Below are positions 37,867 through 45,784 of a stretch of DNA of 64,000 bases, in pieces. Position 1 is the first letter of the stretch. Every line of letters begins with the position of its first letter. This DNA is from JACCXG01 sp963785755. Its GTDB lineage: Bacteria > Acidobacteriota > Vicinamibacteria > Vicinamibacterales > 2-12-FULL-66-21. Position numbers and translations under genes: made by a program. The notes beneath the pieces are model-generated. The model was not told the origin of the DNA and did not search any database. It saw nothing but the letters and a program-made list of their open reading frames with translations. The DNA is taken from the NCBI GenBank assembly GCA_963785755.1, contig CAWAXG010000037.1:186001-250000 (forward strand), in the 5' to 3' direction.

Positions 37867-38314
37867 GAGTACCTCCGAGATTGCTCGAACGGAGCAGATC
37901 GCCTACTGAGTCGACGACGCTGCCATGGTGGCGTGCGGCGGCCTCCCGGGCGGCGGTTCGATCGCGGTAGGCGATCAAGCCGCCGCCCATCGGGGTGCGA
38001 AGGGTCGGCGAGCTGACGAACAGGGCATCCCCACCGCCAACCCAGGCGGCAGTGGCGGCATCATGGAACCAGAAGCGGAGCGCGTCCGCATGCGGTTCCT
38101 TGTGTGCCGCTTCGAGGAGACACCCGATGTCGTCGAACACGCGAGGGTCTGAATCCGGCGCGCGGTATGCGGCCGCGTAGACCGGCTCGCTGACGAGCAT
38201 GCCGCAGTGCGAGCACGCCGTCCGATCCACCTGAATCTCCGGTGGACCGTCCGCCTTCACGCCGCACGCGACGCTCGCCGCGACCGCCAGAATTAGCAGA
38301 ACCCTCGGCGTCAT
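37847..38314 (-). CDS. nosL: NosL copper-chaperone lipoprotein
   Basis: 155 residues from ATG 38314 (GAGGTGAG upstream). Lipobox LAVAASVACG, then the NosL copper motif DRTACSHCGMLVSEPVYAAA and FDDIGCLLEAAHKEP, WVGGGDALFVSSP and MGGGLIAY. NosL binds Cu(I) and delivers it to the NosZ sites in the periplasm. It lies directly after nosZ, separated by an 82-bp low-complexity stretch. Confidence 0.92.
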   Translation of the reverse strand: MTPRVLLILAVAASVACGVKADGPPEIQVDRTACSHCGMLVSEPVYAAAYRAPDSDPRVFDDIGCLLEAAHKEPHADALRFWFHDAATAAWVGGGDALFVSSPTLRTPMGGGLIAYRDRTAAREAAARHHGSVVDSVGDLLRSSNLGGTRASQAR

Positions 38315-38321
38315 CTCACCT

Positions 38322-38395
38322 CTCCGCACGTAGCACCCAGCACGTAGCACGTCAGCACTCAGCACGTAGCACCCGGCACTCAGCACGTCGGACGT
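38322..38395 (-). repeat. Degenerate GTGCTACGTGCTGAGTGC-type repeats
   Basis: The gap between nosL and nosZ consists of overlapping short units GTGCTGAGTGC, GTGCTACGTGC and GTGCTGGGTGC read on the minus strand. It encodes nothing and has no clear hairpin of terminator type. Similar short-unit arrays occur elsewhere in the window with different units. Confidence 0.7.
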
Positions 38396-38396
38396 G

Positions 38397-40406
38397 TCAT
38401 TTGGGCTCCACAATGAGCCATCCCTGCATCTCGAGGTGCAGCGCCGAGCAGAACTCGGTGCAGTAGAAGCTGAACGAGCCGGGTTTATCGACCGTGAACT
38501 CGACCGTCGTCGTTTCGCCCGGATCCAGGCTCACCATGACGTTCTTCATCGGCACCGCGAACCCGTGTGTCGCGTCCGGTGTCTGCTCGACATTGGTGAG
38601 ATGCACGATCACCTTGTCGCCGACCTTGGCGGTCACGATGTCCGGCGTGAAGTGGCTGCGCACCACGTTCATCCAGACCTCGACGACGCCGGGGCGGCGG
38701 ACGATGCGGGCTTCCTTCTCGCCGGTGATGGCGTCGGCGCTCTTCTTCATCGAGGCCGGCGAGAAGCCCGGCTCGTAGACGTTGTGCGCCTTGATGACAT
38801 CGGCCTTGACCATCTGGGCGTAGTGCGGCTCGCCGAAGCCGATCGGCATGTCGGCGATGAGCTCCATCTTCTGACCCGAGATGTCGATCAGCTGGAAGTT
38901 CTGCGGATGGAGCGGTCCGACGTTCGTGTGCCGGTCGATGGACCACTTGTTCATCGCAATCAGGTATTTGCCGTGCGGGTCCATCGTGTCGCCCTGCGCG
39001 GTCGCGAGGTGGCCGATGTTGTAGTGGATCGAGACCTTGTCGACGATCTTGAAAGCCTTGTCGGCCGGGTGATACGGCTCGCCCAGCGTCCACTTGGCGA
39101 CCGCGCTCTCGAGATAGAGACTCGTGTAGGCGTTGCCCTGCCCGTCGTACTGCGTGTGCAGCGGGCCGGCGCCGAGCTCCACCTTGCCGGCAACGACGGC
39201 GTCGAACTTCAGGATCGGAATGCCGTAGCGATCCTTGCCCTCGAAGTTCTTGGCCTCGATCGCCTTCAGGATGCGATCGAAACCGTAGACGGTGGCGTGG
39301 GGATCGAGCTTGCCCGAGACCGTGATGTAGTCGCCCTTCGGAGCGACGTCGACGCCGTGCGGGCTGCGCGGCTCAGGGGCGAGGAAGAGCAGGCCCTCGG
39401 CGATCGCGGTTTCGAGCGAGATGACGCGGATGCCATTGAGCTCGCTGAATTTGCCGGCCGCCACGACCTGCTCGGCCTTCTGCCAGTTGACGATGTGCAG
39501 GTAGTCGAAATCGAGCTGCGAGGCGCCCACTTCGAGCGGCGGCTTGCCGTGGGCCATGCCGCCCGTCGCCATTTCGACGTTGTAGGAGTTGATGAACGCG
39601 TAGCCGTTGCTCGCGCCCTTGCCTGCGTCAGCCAGGTCCTGCGTGTACGGCGGCAGCTCGATCTGGAAGCTGTCCTTCAGGTTCATGCGGCCGGTCGACG
39701 GATCGACGCGCAGGAAGGTCGAGTAGCCGCGATAGATGTCGGCGTAGCGGTTCAGGTGATCGTCGAGCGTGACGCGCTGACCCTTGCTCGCGTCCCACGC
39801 CTTCAGCGCCGGCACCTTCGAGGAGATGTGCACGTAGCGCGTGTCGGGCGTGGCGAAGATGCCGCCATGCGAGGTCTGCAGGTTGGGCACGTGCAGGACC
39901 TGCTTGGTCCTGAAATCGCCCAGGTCGACCATGCCGATGCGGCCGTGCGCGCGATCGTTGATGTAGAGCCAGCGGCCGTCGTACTTGCCGTCGGTCTCGC
40001 TCAACGCGGGATGGTGTGAATCTCCCCACCGCAGGTGTTCGCCGCCGGGGTCGGGGTTGGACTCGCCGTTGAGCGCCGCCTCCGACCAGTCCGCGCCGTA
40101 TCCGTACCCTTGCCAGGGTTCCGGCGTGAACACGGCGATGGTCTTCAGCAGACGCATCGACGGCACGCCGATCACGTGGACCTGTCCCGAGTGGCCCCCT
40201 GACGCGAACAGCATGTATTCGTCGCGGCCGCCGGGCGGCACGAAGGTCTTGACCGCGCGCGTCGCATCTTCCGGCGTCAACCCGCGCGCCTGCGCGAGCT
40301 GCAGCAGATCCGACTGTCCCGCACGCATGGTGCTCCGACCGCATCCGCCGATCGCCGCGGCGCCGGCCACGATCAGCGCCAGCGCAAGCAGCACGAACTT
40401 CTTCAT
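38397..40406 (-). CDS. nosZ: Nitrous oxide reductase, clade II (Sec-exported)
   Basis: 669 residues. Sec-type signal with lipobox-like VAGAAAIGGCGRS rather than a Tat motif, which marks clade II. The seven-bladed propeller has the CuZ histidines in RWGDSHHPALSETDG, LQTSHGG and GPLHPQNFQL. The C-terminal cupredoxin has the CuA motif FYCTEFCSALHLEMQG (Cys-x3-Cys-x3-His-x2-Met). No frameshift. It reduces N2O to N2 in the periplasm. ATG 40406 follows GGAGGAAAGCG; a palindromic operator candidate sits about 75 bp upstream of the start. First gene of the nos cluster. Confidence 0.96.
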   Translation of the reverse strand: MKKFVLLALALIVAGAAAIGGCGRSTMRAGQSDLLQLAQARGLTPEDATRAVKTFVPPGGRDEYMLFASGGHSGQVHVIGVPSMRLLKTIAVFTPEPWQGYGYGADWSEAALNGESNPDPGGEHLRWGDSHHPALSETDGKYDGRWLYINDRAHGRIGMVDLGDFRTKQVLHVPNLQTSHGGIFATPDTRYVHISSKVPALKAWDASKGQRVTLDDHLNRYADIYRGYSTFLRVDPSTGRMNLKDSFQIELPPYTQDLADAGKGASNGYAFINSYNVEMATGGMAHGKPPLEVGASQLDFDYLHIVNWQKAEQVVAAGKFSELNGIRVISLETAIAEGLLFLAPEPRSPHGVDVAPKGDYITVSGKLDPHATVYGFDRILKAIEAKNFEGKDRYGIPILKFDAVVAGKVELGAGPLHTQYDGQGNAYTSLYLESAVAKWTLGEPYHPADKAFKIVDKVSIHYNIGHLATAQGDTMDPHGKYLIAMNKWSIDRHTNVGPLHPQNFQLIDISGQKMELIADMPIGFGEPHYAQMVKADVIKAHNVYEPGFSPASMKKSADAITGEKEARIVRRPGVVEVWMNVVRSHFTPDIVTAKVGDKVIVHLTNVEQTPDATHGFAVPMKNVMVSLDPGETTTVEFTVDKPGSFSFYCTEFCSALHLEMQGWLIVEPK

Positions 40407-40473
40407 CGCTTTCCTCCGATCAGTCACGAATGATTCCTTGCTTCCGAGTATCTCGCCTCGTTTTCCGGGCTCT

Positions 40474-40489
40474 TATGACGCGCGTCATA
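40474..40489. promoter_or_regulatory. Palindrome TATGAC-GCGC-GTCATA upstream of nosZ
   Basis: A perfect 16-bp inverted repeat, of the 6-4-6 layout typical of Crp/Fnr-family sites. The same half-sites recur at 40885 upstream of ric. If it is centred at -41.5, transcription of nosZ would start near 40440, leaving a leader of about 35 nt. Confidence 0.7.
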
Positions 40490-40657
40490 CTTTCCGGGGG
40501 GCTTCGCCCCGGGCCGCCGATGCCCCGCTCCGCTCGTGTGGCTCACTCGCTGGCGCTCGTTCGCGACGCGCGGGCGAGTGACACACATCAACAAGCGCGC
40601 CAGCCGAAGAACGCGGCTGGATCGCGTGATTACGCGCAGCGGCGAGGCGGGTGCCGG

Positions 40658-40685
40658 GGAATATTTCGCGCAGAGCGGAAATTTC
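40658..40685 (+). promoter_or_regulatory. Paired GGAATATTTC-like motif
   Basis: GGAATATTTC at 40658 and GGAAATTTC at 40677 in direct order 19 bp apart, inside the 545-bp nosZ-ric divergent region. Related to the pairs at 13965 and 22213. Confidence 0.4.
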
Positions 40686-40703
40686 ACGCGAGGCGACCAA
40701 TGG

Positions 40704-40880
40704 GCCGCCTGCGAGGACAAGGCTGTCGCCGCAAGAATGCCCTCTGGCCGTAGAAAGGCCGCCTGCGAGGACGAGACTGTCGCCGCAAGAATGCCCCCTG
40801 GCCGCAGAGAGGCCGCCCGCGAGGACGAGACTGTCGCCGCAAGAATGCCCCCTGGCCGCAGAGAGGCCGTCCGCGAGGAC
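40704..40880 (+). repeat. 54-bp tandem repeat, about 3.3 copies
   Basis: Units at 40704-40757, 40758-40811 and 40812-40865 start GCCGCCTGCGAGGACGAGAC and continue TGTCGCCGCAAGAATGCCCC; a partial fourth unit ends just before the ric-side palindrome. Copies 2 and 3 are nearly identical. The unit is a multiple of three, but I see no start or ribosome site to support translation. No spacer alternates with the units. Confidence 0.85.
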
Positions 40881-40884
40881 AGAG

Positions 40885-40900
40885 TATGACGACGGTCATA
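40885..40900. promoter_or_regulatory. Palindrome TATGAC-GACG-GTCATA upstream of ric
   Basis: Same half-sites and spacing as the nosZ palindrome at 40474. It ends 51 bp before the ric start codon, a usual distance for a Crp/Fnr activator site. Confidence 0.7.
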
Positions 40901-40951
40901 TGTCGCCGCGGACCGGGCAAGTACGCTGGATTTTCTTAATCAGGAGGCTGA

Positions 40952-41699
40952 ATGGCTGATAACGCAACATTGAACACGAGCGTGGGCGAGATCGTGGGTA
41001 AAGACTTTCGCGCCGCGGCCGTGTTTGAACGGTTCGGAATCGATTTCTGTTGTGGCGGACGCCGCACGCTCGGCGAGGCCTGCCGGGAACGCAAGGTGAA
41101 TCCGCTGGATGTCCTGGTCGAAGTGAATGCCGCCTGCGAAGCAGCGGGACACGACGTCACCGCGCTTTGACGCCTGGGGCGCCGATGCGCTCGTCGCGTA
41201 CATCGTGCGCCGCCATCATGCGTATGTGCGTCGCGTGCTCCCGTCGATCGTCGCGCACACCAGGAAGGTGGCCGCGTCCCACGGCGTCAACCATCGCGAG
41301 CTGCAGGAGATTGCCGCGATCTTCGAAGACGTGGCCGACGAGATGGCCTCACACATGATGAAAGAGGAGGAGGTGCTGTTTCCCTACATCGAGAAGCTCG
41401 AGCTTGCAGTCCGGCGCCGTGAGCCGGCGCCTGGGGCGATGTTCGGGTCGGTGGACAAGCCCATCGCGATGATGGAGCTGGAGCACGAGCACGCCGGCCA
41501 GGCGATGGAGCGGATACGGGAGATCAGTAAGAACTATGCGCTGCCAGGTGGGGCCTGCATCACCTACGCGACGTGCTTCCGCGAGCTCGAAGAGTTCGAG
41601 CGGGACCTGCATGTGCACGTGCACCTGGAGAACAACGTGCTGTTCCCGAAAGCCCGCGCGCTTGCCGCGTCGGTCGCTGCTGCCGGAGGGACCCTCTAG
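40952..41699 (+). CDS. ric: Iron-sulfur cluster repair di-iron protein (Ric/YtfE/ScdA), frameshifted
   Basis: The N-terminal DUF542/ScdA_N domain reads SVGEIVGKDFRAAAVFERFG and IDFCCGGRRTLGEAC. One extra base near 41160 shifts the frame to FDAWGADALVAYIVRRHHAY. The hemerythrin domain follows with di-iron ligands in HMMKEEEVLFPYIEKLE, ELEHEHAGQAME and HVHLENNVLFPKA. About 248 residues. Ric proteins repair Fe-S centres after NO or oxidative damage. AGGAGG precedes ATG 40952. It is divergent from nosZ and shares its palindrome, so both are probably induced together. Confidence 0.92.
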
Positions 41700-41720
41700 C
41701 CGGTGCTGAAACGCACGAAC

Positions 41721-42096
41721 TCAGTCCGGCGTCACGATCGTGATGGCCTGCGTCGCGTTGAGAGCGACCCCCACCAGCAGGAGCGCGCTGACTGCGACAA
41801 TCATCCAGTTGAAGGCCCCGGTCAGCCCGGAGATCAGCAACGGCACGCCAAGCGTCCAGCGACAAGAATCGCCTTCGCCAATCCGTGACTGCCAAGCGTG
41901 TCGGCGGACCGGGTGGGTGGCTCCATGTTGGCTTTCTCCAGCAACCGGTACCAGCCATACAACGGCAACCGAGCCCGATCATCAAGGCTGGTGGAATGGG
42001 CAGAGTCAGCACAAGGCCGGTTGAGGCAGCGACGAGGAGCCACACGAAGGCGATGTGTGTCTGCCAGGTCGCCCAGTTCGCCGTTGTCCTCGTCAC
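41721..42096 (-). CDS. Small membrane protein of unknown function, frameshifted
   Basis: One frame gives WATWQTHIAFVWLLVAASTG with LVLTLPIPPALMIGLG, the next WYRLLEKANMEPPTRSADTL with GSHGLAKAILVAGRL, and the last FNWMIVAVSALLLVGVALNA before a stop at 41721. Together they look like a membrane protein of about 125 residues with three or four helices. The start is unclear; GTG 42096 is the best in-frame candidate. Convergent with ric. Confidence 0.45.
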
Positions 42097-42165
42097 GATT
42101 GCGTTGACGGCTGACTGTGTGTTGGCTGCTCGCCCGTGTCTGGAAGAACGTCGTGGCTCGCGATA

Positions 42166-42653
42166 TTACTTGACCAGCAAGACCGGACACTGCGCCAGGA
42201 TTCCTACCTTGTAGCTGATGGTGCCCCAGTCGCGGTTGACCCTTGACGGATTGACACGGTGTGAGGCGAGGACGATGAGATCGACGCCGTTGGCGGCTGC
42301 AAATTTCACGATGTCCTCGGCGCGGCGCCCGTATACCACGGCGCTCGCCGCGCTGGCGGATCGTTCCGGTGCGCGTCGAATCAGCCGTTCATCGTCGTGC
42401 GCGCCTGTCGCTCCAGCCGCTCGTAGAACGGCTTCAGTTCCTCGAACGACAGTCCGTCAAGCGCCTCGATGACATGGAGCAGGGTCACGCGTGCCGAATC
42501 TCGTGAGGCGAGTACGTTCGCCAGCCGCAGCGCTTTTTCCGTGCGCTCGGTCAGATCGGTCGGAACGAGGATGTGCCGGAACCGGAGGTCGTCCTTTGCA
42601 CCCGGGCTCGAACGGGCGGCCGGTCTGATGCGGCTCGGAAACGTTTTCGCCAT
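42166..42653 (-). CDS. Universal stress protein, frameshifted
   Basis: It starts at ATG 42653 with a Pro/Arg-rich leader, then FRHILVPTDLTERTEKALRL and SARVTLLHVIEALDGLSFEE. A frame change near 42385 leads into VVYGRRAEDIVKFAAANGVD, LIVLASHRVNPSRVNRDWGT and ISYKVGILAQCPVLLVK. The usual GxxGxxxxxxGS loop is altered, so nucleotide binding may be lost. About 160 residues. Confidence 0.8.
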
Positions 42654-42867
42654 GGCTGTGTGTCTCTGCGCGTCCGCACGTCGCCGTCGTTGAAGAAACA
42701 CTTTGAGATCGGCAGTCGGCGACCGGACGCAATCCCAGGGTTCAAGAACCGGGCCGCTTCAGGGAGGACTTCCGCAGGTCTCATTAGAAGCTGGATCGTC
42801 ACGATGGCGCCGACCCGATGGAGAGCAGTTCGACCTGAATCCGCCCGGACCTCACGCCCGGCACCGC

Positions 42868-42877
42868 GGATATTTCC
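42868..42877 (+). promoter_or_regulatory. GGATATTTCC motif between Usp and GNAT/ACS genes
   Basis: GCGGATATTTCCGC is a near-palindrome in the divergent gap 42654-42990. One of six related elements; the gap holds no gene I can support. Confidence 0.35.
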
Positions 42878-42990
42878 GCAAGACCATGACACTTTCCGCA
42901 CTCCGGCGAGTCAACCGCGCTGATTGGCTGGACGAACGCCGGCGGGCGACGGCCGCACACATGCAAGGCCTCGAGATGGAGGTTCCTTTC

Positions 42991-45696
42991 ATGTGCCCGA
43001 CATCGCCCGCACTCGACTGCGACGTAGTTCTGAAGGACGGGTCGACCTTGACCCTTCGCCATGCCACGTCGGCGGACGCGCCGGCAGTGCTGGCGTTCCT
43101 GACGGAGCTGTCCGATCGGAGCCTGTACCAACGCTTCTTCGGCGCGCGAAAGCTGAGCCTGGAAACCGCGCGAAGCCTGATTCCCGATGAACCGGGACGC
43201 GGGGTGTCTGTGGTGGGGCAGTGCGGGGACCGCATCGTTGCGCTCGCGGGCTTCTACAAGGAGCACGCGGATGTGCCCCAGGCCGAGGTCGCGTTCGCGA
43301 TTGCGGACACGATGCAAGGAAAGGGTGTCGGAACCCGCCTGCTGGAACGTCTCGCGGAGACTGCCAGGCGGCAGGACATCCAGCGGTTCGACGCGTACGT
43401 GCTGGGCGACAACACCCGGATGCTCGAGGTCTTTCGCGATTCGGGTTTCACGGTTCAGCAGACGCTCGAATCGGGTGTCTTTCACGTCACGCTGTCGCTC
43501 GACCCGACCGCGATGTACCTCGAGCGATCAGCCCGGCGCGCGCAGACCGCCGCCACCGCGTCGCTCCAGCCATTCTTCGAGCCACAGAGCGTGGCCCTGA
43601 TCGGCTCGAGCCGGGCGCGGGGGAAGATTGGGTCGGAGATTCTCCACAACCTGATGGCGTCAGGCTTCCGTGGGCTCATACACCCTGTCCATCCATCCGC
43701 GTCCACGATCGAGGGCTTGACCTGCTACCGGACCGTAGCGGAGATCCCTGGCCCCGTCGACCTGGCAGTCATTGCCGTCCCGGCCGATCAGGTACTGGCG
43801 GTCGTGGACGCGTGCATCACGAAGCGGGTGAAAGGCATCTGCGTCATCACCGCCGGCTTTGGCGAGACGAACGATGCCGGCCGGGAGCTCGAGGCGAGGC
43901 TTGTCGAGAAGGTCCGCGGCGCGGGCTGCCGGCTGATTGGTCCGAACTGCATGGGCCTGCTCAATACGGATCCAGCGGTCAGTCTCAATGCCACCTTTTC
44001 CCCGGTCTATCCACCCGCAGGCAACGTCGCGATGTCGACCCAGAGCGGCGCGCTCGGGCTCGCCATCCTCGACTACGCGCGCCGGCTCAATATCGGGATC
44101 TCGAGCTTCGTGTCGGTGGGCAACAAGGCAGATGTCTCAGGGAACGACCTGCTGCAGTATTGGGGGGAGGATCCTCGGACGTCCGTCATCCTGCTGTACC
44201 TGGAGAGCTTCGGGAATCCCCGGAAATTCGGCCAGATCGCGCGACGCATCGGTCGCACGAAACCGATCGTGGCGGTCAAGGCGGGGCGCTCGCGTGCTGG
44301 CGCGCGGGCGGCGTCCTCCCACACCGGCGCGCTTGCGGCATCTGACGCGGTCGTCGACGCGCTGTTCCGGCAGTCGGGCGTCATCAGAACGGAGACGCTC
44401 GAGGAGCTGTTCGCTGTCGGGGCGCTTCTCGCCCACCAGCCGTTACCCCGTGGCCGTCACGTGGCGATCCTGACGAATGCCGGAGGTCCGGGAATCCTCG
44501 CGGCCGATGCATGCGAGCGGCATGGGCTCGAACTCGCGCCGCTCGCCGAGAGCACCCGCCAGGCGCTGCGTGCGTTCCTGCCGTCTTCCGCCAGTGTCGG
44601 CAATCCCATCGACATGCTGGCTTCGGCGCCGGCGGAGCACTACCGCCAGGCGGCCGAACTGCTCCTCGCGGATGGTGCCGTCGAGAGTCTGCTGGTGATC
44701 TTCATTCCGCCGCTGGTGACCGATGCGGACGCCGTCGCCCGCGCAATAGTCGAAGTGAGCCGTGGTGCGGGCCAGAAGCCGGTGCTGGGCGTCTTCATGC
44801 GCGCCGAAGGCGCGCCGCCGGCGCTCGCCCCGATCCCCTGTTACGCCTTTCCGGAGTCGGCCGCAATCGCGCTGGCGCGTGTCGCCGAGCATGCCGAGTG
44901 GCGCCGTCAACCGGCCGGTGAATCGGCGGCACCTGCAGGGATCGATCGAGATGCGGCGAAACGAATCGTGTCTGCCGTGCTGGAACGTGGCGGTGGCTGG
45001 TTGAGCGCGGCCGAAGCGCTGCAGCTGATGAGTGCCATCGGTGTGACCACGCCATCCGGCTGCGCCGCCGCGAACGCCGAGGATGCGGTGGCGGCGGCGA
45101 GAAGGCTTGGTTTCCCTGTTGCGATCAAGGCGCTCGGTCCTGCGCTCCTTCACAAAACGGAGCGCCGGGCGGTCCTGCTCGACATCAAGGATGCGGCGGG
45201 GGTTCGGGCGGCGTACGCGGACTTCGTCGCTCGCTTCGGCGTCGACCTCACCGGCGTGCTCGTCCAGCGCATGGTTCCCGACGGCGTCGAAATGCTGGTT
45301 GGAGCGACTCTAGATCCGCTCTTCGGTCCTGTTGTTGTCTGCGGCAGCGGTGGCGTGCTTGTCGATCTGCTCGGCGACTCCGCCGTCCGACTGCATCCTG
45401 TCACCAGGGCTGACGCGCGCGAAATGGTGCAGGAGCTCAAAGCGGCCCGACTGCTGAGCGGATACCGAGGCATGCCGCCGGCCGACGAGAACGCGCTGTA
45501 CGACGTCATCGAACGGGTGTCGGCTCTTCTGGAGGTCTGCCCGGAGATCGCTGAGCTCGATATCAACCCGGTCAAGGTCCTTGCGCAGGGGGCATCGGCC
45601 GTAGACGTCAGAGTCCGAGTCGAGAAAGAGCGGCCACGGTCACGCTCGCGGCGGATTGAGTACCGAGCCGGGATCGACGTGATCGGTGATCGGTGA
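42991..45696 (+). CDS. GNAT acetyltransferase fused to ADP-forming acyl-CoA synthetase
   Basis: 901 residues from ATG 42991 (GGAGG seven bases upstream). Order of domains: GNAT at about 10-165 (VAFAIADTMQGKGVGTRLLE), CoA-binding at about 180-305 (VALIGSSRARGKIGSEILHN), ligase domains (GPNCMGLLN, AMSTQSGALGLAILDYARR) with the phosphohistidine loop AASSHTGALAAS near residue 444, and ATP-grasp from about 660 (FPVAIKALGPALLHKTE). In the Pat/PatZ protein acetyltransferases the GNAT domain is at the other end or the synthetase is inactive; here the catalytic His is kept. It could be a lysine acetyltransferase, an acetyl-CoA/ATP enzyme, or both. Confidence 0.9.
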   Translation: MCPTSPALDCDVVLKDGSTLTLRHATSADAPAVLAFLTELSDRSLYQRFFGARKLSLETARSLIPDEPGRGVSVVGQCGDRIVALAGFYKEHADVPQAEVAFAIADTMQGKGVGTRLLERLAETARRQDIQRFDAYVLGDNTRMLEVFRDSGFTVQQTLESGVFHVTLSLDPTAMYLERSARRAQTAATASLQPFFEPQSVALIGSSRARGKIGSEILHNLMASGFRGLIHPVHPSASTIEGLTCYRTVAEIPGPVDLAVIAVPADQVLAVVDACITKRVKGICVITAGFGETNDAGRELEARLVEKVRGAGCRLIGPNCMGLLNTDPAVSLNATFSPVYPPAGNVAMSTQSGALGLAILDYARRLNIGISSFVSVGNKADVSGNDLLQYWGEDPRTSVILLYLESFGNPRKFGQIARRIGRTKPIVAVKAGRSRAGARAASSHTGALAASDAVVDALFRQSGVIRTETLEELFAVGALLAHQPLPRGRHVAILTNAGGPGILAADACERHGLELAPLAESTRQALRAFLPSSASVGNPIDMLASAPAEHYRQAAELLLADGAVESLLVIFIPPLVTDADAVARAIVEVSRGAGQKPVLGVFMRAEGAPPALAPIPCYAFPESAAIALARVAEHAEWRRQPAGESAAPAGIDRDAAKRIVSAVLERGGGWLSAAEALQLMSAIGVTTPSGCAAANAEDAVAAARRLGFPVAIKALGPALLHKTERRAVLLDIKDAAGVRAAYADFVARFGVDLTGVLVQRMVPDGVEMLVGATLDPLFGPVVVCGSGGVLVDLLGDSAVRLHPVTRADAREMVQELKAARLLSGYRGMPPADENALYDVIERVSALLEVCPEIAELDINPVKVLAQGASAVDVRVRVEKERPRSRSRRIEYRAGIDVIGDR

Positions 45697-45765
45697 TCAG
45701 GGATCGCGATCGGCCCGGGCACTCGACCGGCCCCGATCCCGATCACTGATCACTGATCACCGATC
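45688..45765. repeat. GATC-rich inverted short-unit repeats
   Basis: Left units GATCGGTGATCA and right units TGATCACTGATCACCGATC face each other between the convergent GNAT/ACS and peptidase genes. The arms at 45688-45699 and 45754-45765 are exact reverse complements. The left arm overlaps the last codons and stop of the synthetase gene. May act as a bidirectional terminator. Confidence 0.65.
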
Positions 45766-45784
45766 CCGACGCGATTGCCTGACC

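Noticed and set aside
38394..40019. 541-codon open frame opposite nosZ
   Set aside because: Shadow of high-GC codon bias; nosZ on the other strand has complete domain motifs and a start signal.
40704..40880. CRISPR array
   Set aside because: The 54-bp units are directly adjacent with no variable spacers, and there are no cas genes.
41160..41172. TGA in ric as a second selenocysteine codon
   Set aside because: Reading through TGA in the same frame does not give the hemerythrin domain; the neighbouring frame does. It is a frameshift.
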